NCBI GenBank assembly: GCA_965140395.1
Contig: OZ223205.1
Location: forward strand, 434,001 to 498,000
DNA: 64,000 bases
Source of the DNA: Parvibaculum sp002684405
GTDB taxonomy: Bacteria > Pseudomonadota > Alphaproteobacteria > Parvibaculales > Parvibaculaceae
Direction: 5' to 3'
The notes below the pieces were generated by a model. It worked only from the letters and a program-made list of their open reading frames with translations, was not told the DNA's origin and did not search any database. This document shows positions 7,843 through 15,622 of this stretch, piece after piece. Positions within the stretch are counted from its first letter, which is position 1. Each line of letters starts with the position of its first letter. Made by a program: the position numbers and the translations under genes.

Positions 7843-9651
7843 TCAGAAGGCGTAGCTGACGTCGAACGTCAGGAAGTCCTTGTCCCAATTGAAGTTCCGG
7901 TACTTGTTACCGAAATTCGTGGTGTATTTGACCGAGGCCTTCCACGAGGCGTCGAATTCCGTCGTCACGCCCAGCGTCACCGTCTTGGTCTGCTCGATGA
8001 AGCCCGGACCGATCGGACCGGCGGAATTGCCGTTCACGCCATGCGCCCACTGAATGGTCGGGCTGACCGTCCAGGAGGTGCCGAAGGCGTTGTTGTAGTC
8101 GGCAATCGCCACCAGCCGGTAGCCCCAGGAGAACTTGTCCGCATAGCGCGCACCGGTACAGGTGGTGCCGTCAAAGGCCGGGCAGTTCACATTGTTGATC
8201 GGCCCGGTGGTGGAAAGCGCACCTGCCACGATCGGGTTCCAGCTATAGGAGTTGCTCCGGTTGATCGCGAGGAAAGCATTGCTGCCCATATCCGGCAGAT
8301 ACTGGAAGCCGACATTCGACAGGAAGATGATCTGGTCGGCATCGATCAGGCTGGTGATCGGATCGGAGGTTGCGAAGGTCTGCAGGGTCTGCAGCTGGGC
8401 ATTGATCGTCTCGTACCGATCGTAGCCGCGCTGGAAACCGCTGGTATAGAGCTGACGCCCGCCCAGCACCGAAGGACCCGCGACCAGCGCCACCGCATTG
8501 GCGGCTTGCTGCACCGTATCCACCTGATAGGGCATGTTGTCGGAATAGATCGCATCACCCGCGACCGCGATGCCAGCCACCGTGGTGTTGAAGCTGAAGC
8601 CATAGGTGCGAATGTTTTCAGGATACTGCGCCTGATACTGGCCAGCGTCGAAACGGAACGCATAGATCGGCAGTTTCGAATGGAAATTGTTGAAATAGAG
8701 CCCCATATCGGTGCCCATATTCAGCCAGTCCGCATAATAACGCAGCGCTACACCGAACTGCCCCTGATCGCTCGGACGGTCGTCCTTCGCAATCGGAATG
8801 ACGCCGCCCGAGGATGACGGGTAATCGGAGTTCGCGCCGGCACCCATGGTGTAAGCCGAACCGGCCCCCAGCGTCTCATTGCCGAAGAACGTACCGGCCG
8901 CGTCGAGATTGCTCTTCTTCCAGCCGAAATTGTAATAGCCCTCGACCGAGAAGTTGGCCGGCAGGCCCAGCGAACCGTATACAGCGGGCGCAGGCAGCAG
9001 TGCCTGCTTCAGCTCGGCACCCGGCGTACGGATGGCCGCAACGTCGATCGGCATGTAGGAGTTCACGCCGCCCTGGATGAAGAGGCTCTCGCCCCAATTG
9101 ACGACCTGATTGCCGATACGCAGCGTGGCGGGCATGCCGGCGACGTCGAAATTGCCATAGACGAAAGCGTCCAGCAGGCTGAAATCATATTTGGCTGCGT
9201 CCGAGGCATTGTCGCCGCGCGCCGCATCCGACAGCGGGCGACGCCCGAAACGCGTGTTGTGCTGGCCGAGCTGCGTATCGGCCCAATAGTCGTAAAACGC
9301 CGTGGCACGCAGGAAGGCACCGTAATTCTTGTAGCGGATATTCACTTCGGGGGTGACGGTCGCCTTCATCGTGTAAGGCTCCCAGGCGCCGACATTCATG
9401 TCGCCGTCATCCTGGTTGATGTTCATCGTTCCGCCCTGCGGGTCGGCGCAACCGCCATTGCGGCCGTTGATGAACGAACAGTCCTGCGGCGAGGTGCGAA
9501 TACCGACACCGAAGGTCGTGGTCGCGTTCGCGTTCACCGTCACATCACCGAATACGAACTGCTCGGCCTTCGCCGACGCCGCGCCGATAACGAGGGCCGG
9601 CGCCAAGATTGCGCTTACAAGCGCTGCTTTGTAGTGCCCCTTGAACAACAT
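7843..9651 (-). CDS. DUF1302 family outer-membrane protein, shorter copy
   Basis: This 602-residue exported protein starts MLFKGHYKAALVSAILAPAL with the signal peptide ending near SAKA-EQF. The family opening EQFVFGDVTVNANATTTFG is followed by LRIGNQVVNWGESLFIQGG and RTPGAELKQALLP, which match the same segments in the 4835-7456 protein. It also ends in VSYAF. The ATG at 9651 is preceded by AGGAGG with a nine-base spacer; longer reading frames would place this signal inside the gene. It probably forms an outer-membrane barrel for a hydrophobic ligand that is not identifiable from sequence. Confidence 0.9.
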   Translation of the reverse strand: MLFKGHYKAALVSAILAPALVIGAASAKAEQFVFGDVTVNANATTTFGVGIRTSPQDCSFINGRNGGCADPQGGTMNINQDDGDMNVGAWEPYTMKATVTPEVNIRYKNYGAFLRATAFYDYWADTQLGQHNTRFGRRPLSDAARGDNASDAAKYDFSLLDAFVYGNFDVAGMPATLRIGNQVVNWGESLFIQGGVNSYMPIDVAAIRTPGAELKQALLPAPAVYGSLGLPANFSVEGYYNFGWKKSNLDAAGTFFGNETLGAGSAYTMGAGANSDYPSSSGGVIPIAKDDRPSDQGQFGVALRYYADWLNMGTDMGLYFNNFHSKLPIYAFRFDAGQYQAQYPENIRTYGFSFNTTVAGIAVAGDAIYSDNMPYQVDTVQQAANAVALVAGPSVLGGRQLYTSGFQRGYDRYETINAQLQTLQTFATSDPITSLIDADQIIFLSNVGFQYLPDMGSNAFLAINRSNSYSWNPIVAGALSTTGPINNVNCPAFDGTTCTGARYADKFSWGYRLVAIADYNNAFGTSWTVSPTIQWAHGVNGNSAGPIGPGFIEQTKTVTLGVTTEFDASWKASVKYTTNFGNKYRNFNWDKDFLTFDVSYAF

Positions 9652-9960
9652 GGGCGTTTTCCTCCTGAACTTCATTACTGAGGGACAGGAAAGAAAATCC
9701 ATGCATCGCATCGACCCGGCGCAGACCTCACTCCGCACCGGAACGCCTCCCCGTCCGGTATGCAGCGATACAAGCCATGTCGAATATAATGATTCAACCT
9801 ATAAGGAAAAATTGTAATGATTTGCGATCTATAAAAGACCGTCTGTCACTAAATCCACACACATTTCCGATGACGTCGCCGCCGGCGACGAACACCCGCC
9901 CCGGCGACCGCCCCCGATTCGCGCCTATGCTTATGGAATATATATAGTTTTCCGGATGCG
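9652..9960. promoter_or_regulatory. 309-bp intergenic region upstream of the second DUF1302 gene
   Basis: This contains no gene that I can support. An AT-rich stretch at 9778-9840 probably holds the promoter of the minus-strand DUF1302 gene. GAATATA-type motifs at 9782 and 9936 resemble the repeats at 7694-7732. The segment at 9935-9953 is an imperfect palindrome (GGAA...TTCC). Confidence 0.5.
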
Positions 9961-10596
9961 TCAGGCCGCGCCTTCGGCCTCGTCCGGCGGCGGTGAGGCC
10001 ACCGGATCGGCGTCGCCCGCGTTCTGCGCACCCGTGTATCCGGCCGCCTTCGCTTCAAGCGAGTTCAGCACGTCCAGCGCCGTTCGAAGATCCGATTTGG
10101 ACAATCCGCCCGCCAGCCATTTTCCCGCCGGCGCCTCGCGGTCCCGCATGGCGCGGTAGGCGGCATAGCCGCGCGGAGCGATGCGCACTAGCCGCGACCG
10201 CTTATGCGCAGGATTGTCGATATACTCGACCATCCCCTCTTTCAGGAGCTGATTGACCAGCTTCTGAATGAACTGCCGGGAAACCGACCTGAGGCCCGCA
10301 AGCTGCGGCACGGTCCGCGGCCCCATCTCGATGAGATTGCGCAGCAACGCCCGGTGCGGCGCGCTGGCATCTGCCTCGCCATGAATACGCGCGGCCATCG
10401 CCCCCAGTTCGAAATGGAGCCGGTTCACCGCATCGATGAGTTCGAGAAGAGTCTGGAGCTTCTTGCCCTGCTGGCCCGGAATGAGCGTCAAGGAGCCGGG
10501 AACGGCGCCTGTCGGTGCATCCTCGGAAGGTTTCGGGCACGTGCCTTCGGCACTCTCCGGCTGATCTTTTTCCAAATGCTGACGCTTCTTCCCCAT
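9961..10596 (-). CDS. MarR family transcriptional regulator
   Basis: The 211 residues contain a winged helix-turn-helix near residues 70-140: LRNLIEMGPRTVPQLAGL, the recognition helix SVSRQFIQKLVNQLLKEG, and a wing (NPAHKRSRLVRIAPRG). This is the standard MarR layout, with longer than usual tails at both ends that look low-complexity and disordered. I chose the ATG at 10596 (MGKKRQHLEKD) over one at 10650. MarR proteins respond to small hydrophobic or phenolic ligands, so control of the adjacent DUF1302 genes is plausible but is only inferred from position. Confidence 0.85.
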   Translation of the reverse strand: MGKKRQHLEKDQPESAEGTCPKPSEDAPTGAVPGSLTLIPGQQGKKLQTLLELIDAVNRLHFELGAMAARIHGEADASAPHRALLRNLIEMGPRTVPQLAGLRSVSRQFIQKLVNQLLKEGMVEYIDNPAHKRSRLVRIAPRGYAAYRAMRDREAPAGKWLAGGLSKSDLRTALDVLNSLEAKAAGYTGAQNAGDADPVASPPPDEAEGAA

Positions 10597-10727
10597 CGGG
10601 CCCCCGGGAATCCATAGCGAGAATGCATGGCAACAATGCACGAAAAGCACATGCAGATATCAGCATCCTAGGGTCGGCTGTCGGCGTGTCAAACGACGTT
10701 CCGACGAAAGCTGTCGAAACGGGGGCG

Positions 10728-12479
10728 TCAGATTTCCTGGGGATCGCCCGGCTCGGCCGCGTCGCGTTCGCGCCCGCTGACACGCCAGCGCGCCACGATC
10801 TGCTCCAGCCCCTGGCGGTCGAGATTTGGTGCGCTCCACGATTGCGAGAAGGCCGCATTCACGTTGCGCGGCAGCGTGTCGGGCGCCAGATCGTGGAAGC
10901 GGATACGCATCGGCATGGCGACGCCCTGACCGAGGATGATCGCTTCGCGATCGCCAAGCAGCGGCAGAAAATCGAGAAGGTCGAGCGCACCGTCATGCGT
11001 ATTGGCCCGCATCACCTGCTGGTCGCGCTCGGTGGAAAGCCGCATGGCGACCGCCGTGGAGCATTGCGACAGGATGGTCGGATCGAGTTCGGAGGGCCGC
11101 TGGCTGACCAGCGCGAGCGACAGGCCGTATTTGCGGCCTTCCTTGGCGATGCGCGACAGCGCCTGACGCGTCGGCATGAACTTGTCGCCGCCATGAGCCG
11201 GTACGTATCGATGCGCTTCCTCGCAAACCAGAAGCATGGGAAGCCCCCCCTTGCTCCAGACCGCGAGATCGAATGCGATGCGCGAAATCACCGACACCAC
11301 GACATCGAGAATTTCCGGCGGCACGGTCGAAAGATCGATGACGGTGATCGGTTTACCATCGCTCGGTATACGGAAGAGTTTGCCCAGCACGTCGGCCATA
11401 TTGTCTTGCACGGTCAGGCTGCCGAACATGAAACTGTAGCGCTGGTCGCTGACCATCGTTTCGATACGGCTCTTCAGCCGGCGATAGGGCACCGTCGTGC
11501 GCGTGCGTTCGAGCTTGCCGAGCTGGTCGTCGATATAGAACAGCACGTCCGAAAGACGGAAAGGCGTCGGCGTCTCGACGGTGATGCCGCCCGTCTCGCC
11601 CACGCGGCGCGCAATGGCGGCGCGGCCCGACGAGGCGTCATGAAAACGCCGCTTCGCATAAAGAACGGCGTCGCTCAGAATTTCCACTTCGGCATCGTTA
11701 TGGCTGTCATGGCTGACAAGCGCCGCCGTCAGCTCCTGAAAGTTCAAAAGCCAGAACGGCAGGTTGAGATTACGGGCATTGATGAGCTCGGCCTGGGCAC
11801 CGAAGGCACTGGGATATTCGTTATGAATATCGAGGACCACCACATGCGCATATTCGTGACCGACGAGCACGCGCTGCAGGATACTCGTTAGCGCGCAGGA
11901 CTTGCCACAGCCCGTCGTCCCGACAACGATGAAATGCTTGGCCAGGAGGTCGTCGAGAAGAAGTTTCGCGGGCACCTTGGCATCCTGAAACAGACTGCCG
12001 ACTTCCACCGTTGCCTTGCCTGGCTGGTTGTAGACGCGTGTCAGGTCGTGCCGGTCGGCGAGCAGAACGGGATCGCCAAGCGTGGGAAGGCTGGACACGC
12101 CGCGTTGAAATTTGAGCCGTCCATCCTTGCCGTCGACAACCACTTCGCCGGCGAGATTGATCTCGACCAGACCCATATCGACCTGGTCGTCCGCACTCGA
12201 GGGCGCGGGCGCGCTGACCGCAGAGACGATCCCGACGACCTGACGATCGCGCGTCGGCACCTTGACCAGCTGACCGATTTCGATGCGCCGGCGAAAGGCA
12301 CCCTTGTCGCCCGGCACCTTTTCCATCACGGCCACGGCCTGTGGGCCCGACACCGAAACGATATGCGCGATCCGTACCGGCGGCGAGGCGGGTTTCCCCC
12401 GCCGCTCCGAACCGTCTCCGCCGGCTTCCATACCCGAACCGTCTGGCGCCTGACGAGGTGCCGTAATGCCCTTGGTCAC
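10728..12479 (-). CDS. HerA/FtsK-type P-loop ATPase
   Basis: The 583 residues start with a HAS-barrel-like domain (RIAHIVSVSGPQAVAVME, then IGQLVKVPTRDRQVVGIVSA). The DUF87/HerA ATPase follows: Walker A GTTGCGKS at 187-194, LDIHNEYPSAFG, and Walker B LLVCEEAHRYVPAHGG. HerA-like proteins are hexameric DNA-translocating ATPases, in archaea paired with the NurA nuclease; no NurA is visible here. The start is a GTG at 12479 that overlaps the kinase stop as GTGA, so translation is probably coupled. Its partner and substrate in this organism are unknown. Confidence 0.85.
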   Translation of the reverse strand: MTKGITAPRQAPDGSGMEAGGDGSERRGKPASPPVRIAHIVSVSGPQAVAVMEKVPGDKGAFRRRIEIGQLVKVPTRDRQVVGIVSAVSAPAPSSADDQVDMGLVEINLAGEVVVDGKDGRLKFQRGVSSLPTLGDPVLLADRHDLTRVYNQPGKATVEVGSLFQDAKVPAKLLLDDLLAKHFIVVGTTGCGKSCALTSILQRVLVGHEYAHVVVLDIHNEYPSAFGAQAELINARNLNLPFWLLNFQELTAALVSHDSHNDAEVEILSDAVLYAKRRFHDASSGRAAIARRVGETGGITVETPTPFRLSDVLFYIDDQLGKLERTRTTVPYRRLKSRIETMVSDQRYSFMFGSLTVQDNMADVLGKLFRIPSDGKPITVIDLSTVPPEILDVVVSVISRIAFDLAVWSKGGLPMLLVCEEAHRYVPAHGGDKFMPTRQALSRIAKEGRKYGLSLALVSQRPSELDPTILSQCSTAVAMRLSTERDQQVMRANTHDGALDLLDFLPLLGDREAIILGQGVAMPMRIRFHDLAPDTLPRNVNAAFSQSWSAPNLDRQGLEQIVARWRVSGRERDAAEPGDPQEI

Positions 12480-13345
12480 GCTTCACCGCCTTTTTTATGT
12501 TCGACCGCTGCCTTCTTGGTCTCAGGCAACGTGAATACGACTGTGGTGCCCTGCCCCGGCTCGCTGGAAATATGAAATTCGCCGCCATGCAGCCGCGTCA
12601 GCGCCGCGGCGATCGGAAGCCCCAGGCCGGTCCCTTCCTGACTGCGGGAAAAGGCCGACTCAACCTGGCCGAACGGCGTCATCGCCCTGGCGATCTGCGT
12701 CTCGTTCATGCCGATGCCGCTATCGGCCACGGCGAAGCTGACGCTTTTGTTCCGGTTGCAGGCAACGACCAGCACGATCCGCCCGCCCGCGGGCGTGAAC
12801 TTATGCGCGTTGGACAGGAGATTGATGAGGACCTGCTTCACCCGCCGTTCGTCGAGCATCAGCTGGGGCAGATCCGGCGTCATCTTGACCTCGAGCACCT
12901 GGCCCTTCTCGCTGATCCTCGGCTGCACCATCGCAACGCAGGAATCCACGATCTCCGCCGGGTCGTGCCGTCCGAGATCCAGTTTGAAATTCCCGCTCTC
13001 GATCTTCGAGATATCGAGAATGTCGCCGATAATGTTCAGGAGATGCCGCCCGGCGCCGGAGATATGGGTTGCATATTCCACCACCCGGTCCTGCTGGGCG
13101 GCGGTATCCTGCATATGCTGGATGAATTCCGAAAAACCGATGATCGCGTTGAGGGGCGTCCTGAGTTCATGGCTCATATTGGCCAGAAATTCGGACTTTG
13201 CGCGGCTGGCGAGATCGGATTCGAGCTTGGCCGCGCGCAGCGCCTCTTCCGAGCGCCGCCGCGACATCAGTTCGCCCATATTTTCCGTATATTGAGAGAG
13301 AAGCGAAGTTTGCCGTCGCTTCCGCCCCATGCGCTCCGCATACAT
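12476..13345 (-). CDS. soluble sensor histidine kinase (HisKA/HATPase)
   Basis: The 289 residues carry a complete kinase core: H-box SEFLANMSHELRTPLNAI with the phospho-acceptor His at about 59, N-box LINLLSNAHKFT, G1 ADSGIGM and G2 GTGLGLPIA. The H-box resembles PleC/DivJ-type kinases. There is no transmembrane segment and no recognisable sensor domain; the first 45 residues are a charged, probably coiled helix. The signal must therefore come from a partner. No response regulator is adjacent. It is the first gene of a two-gene unit with the HerA-like ATPase. The start could instead be the ATG at 13330. Confidence 0.88.
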   Translation of the reverse strand: MYAERMGRKRRQTSLLSQYTENMGELMSRRRSEEALRAAKLESDLASRAKSEFLANMSHELRTPLNAIIGFSEFIQHMQDTAAQQDRVVEYATHISGAGRHLLNIIGDILDISKIESGNFKLDLGRHDPAEIVDSCVAMVQPRISEKGQVLEVKMTPDLPQLMLDERRVKQVLINLLSNAHKFTPAGGRIVLVVACNRNKSVSFAVADSGIGMNETQIARAMTPFGQVESAFSRSQEGTGLGLPIAAALTRLHGGEFHISSEPGQGTTVVFTLPETKKAAVEHKKGGEA

Positions 13346-13530
13346 GCGAAAAGCCCCCGAAAGGCAATCATCAGATCGGAGACAGCTTAGGGCTGGCTTC
13401 GTTTCGGGGAGGTAAACGGGTCGTTAGGAAAAACGGGAAGTTTTAATGTGGTTCACACATTTAGCGCCGCACAGCGGGGCCCGGAAACATGGGACCCGAA
13501 AACACTCCGCGCCGATCCGGCCTGCCCGGC

Positions 13531-14028
13531 CTAATCCAGAGCGTTCTCGTTCTGCTCGCCCGTGCGGATCCGGATAACCCGCTCCAGCGGCGTGACGAAA
13601 ATCTTTCCATCGCCGATCTTGCCCGTATGGGTCACCTTTTCAATCTCGGCAAGGGCCTTGTCCACCATGCCGGAAGGCACGGCGACGTCGATCCGCAGCT
13701 TTGGTACATCGGTGACTTCATATTCGCGCCCCCGATAAATCTCGGTCTGCCCCCGCTGGCGGCCGAAACCGGCCACCTGCGTCTTGGTGATCCCCTCGAT
13801 TCCCAGCGCCACCAGCGCATCGCGCAGTTCGTCATATTTATGGGGCCGGATAATCGCCGTGATCATGCGCATGGGAAATTCCTGGTCGTATTGAAGGCCA
13901 TAATGGACAAGACGCCGGATCGCCTCCGAGCGGGAGGGCAGATCCGCCTGCGCCCGTCTCCATTGATCCACCAGATCGTTGAACTCTCTGGAGGCGACGA
14001 GCTGGATGCGCTGATCCAGTTTTTCCAT
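13531..14028 (-). CDS. ribbon-helix-helix domain fused to a PII signal-transduction protein
   Basis: The 165 residues have two parts. Residues about 6-47 look like a ribbon-helix-helix DNA-binding domain: strand RIQLVAS, helix A REFNDLVDQWRRAQAD, then SRSEAIRRLVHYGLQ. From residue 53 onward a full PII protein follows in frame (MRMITAIIRPHKYDELRDAL). Its T-loop is intact, with GFGRQRGQTEIYRGREY including Tyr51 (PII numbering). Gln39, Lys58, the GDGKIFV ATP loop and the C-terminal RIRTGE are kept, so ATP/ADP and 2-oxoglutarate binding are expected. The ATG at 14028 has GGAG seven bases upstream. No amtB or glnA is adjacent. An internal start at 13872 (AGGA upstream) might also give a free PII protein. 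Confidence 0.88.
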   Translation of the reverse strand: MEKLDQRIQLVASREFNDLVDQWRRAQADLPSRSEAIRRLVHYGLQYDQEFPMRMITAIIRPHKYDELRDALVALGIEGITKTQVAGFGRQRGQTEIYRGREYEVTDVPKLRIDVAVPSGMVDKALAEIEKVTHTGKIGDGKIFVTPLERVIRIRTGEQNENALD

Positions 14029-14339
14029 GAAACCACTCCGGCGCGGGCCCGAATTCGCGTGAACGACCCGTCCAACCCGCTATCTACATCATTGGGAGGA
14101 CCACCGGACCTTCGCGCACGAACCCCGCGTATATCCGCTAACCCCCTGCTATCCTTGAGTTTCTAGCATTGGAAGAGAGGCCTGTCCAAAGTTTGTGGAA
14201 TCGCGCTAACGACTGTTATTGACAAACTTACACATCTTACCCATATAATCCTCAACAACGGGCCGGATGGGAGGTCCGGAACAAGGATCAGCAGGGCTCG
14301 CGCAAACCGCATTGAGACGCGAGCCAATTGGAGGATGCA
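14029..14339. promoter_or_regulatory. 311-bp divergent regulatory region between the RHH-PII gene and the LxYRG gene
   Basis: I see no gene here. On the plus strand TTGACA (14219-14224) and TATAAT (14244-14249) form a promoter-like pair with a 19-bp spacer. A perfect 8-bp inverted repeat, AAGTTTGT at 14189-14196 and ACAAACTT at 14222-14229, has its right half over the -35 box. A hairpin in the presumed leader (14295-14302 with 14318-14325) ends five bases before the ribosome-binding site of the small gene. Confidence 0.55.
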
Positions 14340-14528
14340 ATGGTGGACGACGAACTGAACTATCGCGGCGCACATCATCATGGCGAAGCGAAGAAGGGCC
14401 CGAAGGGCAAGCCGACGGACCTGCATTATCGCGGCAAGGAATACAGCTCCGACCGCCAGCCCCATGCCGAAACCCCGAGCCATCGCGATCATCGCGGCCT
14501 GCTCTATCGGGGCATTCAGCAGCGCTGA
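14340..14528 (+). CDS. small LxYRG-repeat protein (DUF4278-like)
   Basis: The 62 residues carry three copies of an LxYRG motif: LNYRGAHH, LHYRGKEY and LLYRGIQQ, separated by hydrophilic His/Lys-rich linkers. The LxYRGxxY pattern resembles DUF4278, a short domain of unknown function. GGAGG sits five bases before the ATG at 14340, which fixes the start. The gene has its own promoter-like sequence and a leader hairpin. It is soluble, lacks Cys and has no predicted signal. Its function is unknown; divergence from the RHH-PII gene suggests possible shared control. Confidence 0.75.
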   Translation: MVDDELNYRGAHHHGEAKKGPKGKPTDLHYRGKEYSSDRQPHAETPSHRDHRGLLYRGIQQR

Positions 14529-14644
14529 CGCTGTCCGGCCGGTTACCCGGACGTAACTTGCTCGGATACCGCGACCGGCGCAGTATCCCGGCCGCTTCCC
14601 CCAGGGAGCACATCAAAAAAAAGAAGCCGGTATCGAACTAAAGG

Positions 14645-14684
14645 GCCACTCCATGCGCCGGCACGCGCGGGAGTGGCTTTCATT
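14645..14684 (+). terminator. possible terminator after the LxYRG gene
   Basis: GCCACTCC (14645-14652) and GGAGTGGC (14670-14677) form an 8-bp stem with a GC-rich 17-base loop, followed by TTTCATTT. It lies 117 bases after the stop codon, so the assignment is tentative. Confidence 0.4.
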
Positions 14685-14706
14685 TGTCTGCCAAAAATAA
14701 AATGAG

Positions 14707-15246
14707 TCAGGGCCTCAGGATATCGAGGTGCGGATTCAAAGAAATAAAGTTGGAACAGACATCCTTTAATTCGCGAGCGGCATGCTCCCAAAACACTACG
14801 TCCACCTGGAATCCATCGCTGATTATCTGTTCAATCGCTGGGACATAGTCACTGTCGCCAGATACGAGGGTAAAGATATCGCCATCCTTCGCATTTCTAT
14901 AGGCGTCACGGGTCATTGCAGCCACTATACCAGTGTCTATTTTCTTCTCTTTATTTGCAAAATTACGGTCATGCGTAACGACCTCAAAACCCGCCTGCTT
15001 AGCAATATTCCAAATCGTATCATTTTCCGGTGGACGAGAACCAAACAACATTGCTCGCGAAGTCTTGGTCCGATCCGTTCCTGCGACAAATTGGTAAATA
15101 TTACCGAAACTAATTCGATAATTGAAATCAACAACGCGATTATTCATCGCGTCGTGTATATCTAGCGCCATACCCTGGCGGACAGCACTTACTCTTTGCC
15201 CCTCAATAAATACATTCGAATTATCAACATAAATCCAGTCTGACAT
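14707..15246 (-). CDS. NYN-domain (LabA/DUF88-like) putative ribonuclease
   Basis: The 179 residues form a PIN-like NYN domain. Acidic residues at the expected places are Asp8 in YVDNSNVF, Asp104 in KKIDTGIVAAMTRDAY, and Asp131/Asp133 in LVSGDSDYVPAIEQI. Family members are metal-dependent RNases or RNA-processing factors. The gene is much more AT-rich than its neighbours and uses A/T-ending codons freely, so it was probably acquired horizontally. It lies downstream of tRNA-Thr, a common integration site. The ATG at 15246 follows a GGGGGCGGG stretch. No partner gene is adjacent, so it is not an obvious toxin-antitoxin pair. Confidence 0.85.
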   Translation of the reverse strand: MSDWIYVDNSNVFIEGQRVSAVRQGMALDIHDAMNNRVVDFNYRISFGNIYQFVAGTDRTKTSRAMLFGSRPPENDTIWNIAKQAGFEVVTHDRNFANKEKKIDTGIVAAMTRDAYRNAKDGDIFTLVSGDSDYVPAIEQIISDGFQVDVVFWEHAARELKDVCSNFISLNPHLDILRP

Positions 15247-15412
15247 CACCCGCCCCCGAAAACGCTTCAATAAGTAGCGTTACTCAAAATAAAACAATCT
15301 GCAAGCTAGGCGTAGGAATACGGAGAGCCCCAACACTCTATAGTCATCGCAATTGGGCCATCCGCGAGACGACTCGATATTTGGTTAGTTTCGTAGGGGA
15401 TTATCTGAAAAG

Positions 15413-15488
15413 TGGTGCCGCTTGGGTGACTCGAACACCCGACCCCATCATTACGAATGATGTGCTCTACCAACTGAGCTAAAGCGGC
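15413..15488 (-). tRNA. tRNA-Thr (anticodon CGU)
   Basis: A complete cloverleaf is readable on the minus strand: acceptor GCCGCTT pairs with AAGCGGC, the D-arm is AGCTCAGTTGGTAGAGC, and the anticodon stem CATCA/TGATG encloses loop TTCGTAA with anticodon CGT. The T-arm contains GTTCGAGTC and CCA is encoded. It reads ACG codons. Confidence 0.97.
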
Positions 15489-15622
15489 CCGCATCGCGAG
15501 CGTTTCGAAAACGCCGCCGAAAGAGGACCTCAAATAACGCGGCGCGCGCCCTTTGGCAATATCCCTGCGCCGCGGAAACGCGCAAGCCGCAAAGATTTTC
15601 CCGCAAAGACGTTACAGGCGGC

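Noticed and set aside
10515..11891. Plus-strand open frame of about 458 codons opposite the HerA-like ATPase
   Set aside because: The opposite strand encodes clear Walker motifs. This frame gives a low-complexity Arg-rich product.
14690..15488. Attachment-site duplication of the tRNA-Thr 3' end
   Set aside because: I searched by eye for a second copy of the T-arm/acceptor sequence in the AT-rich islet and found none.
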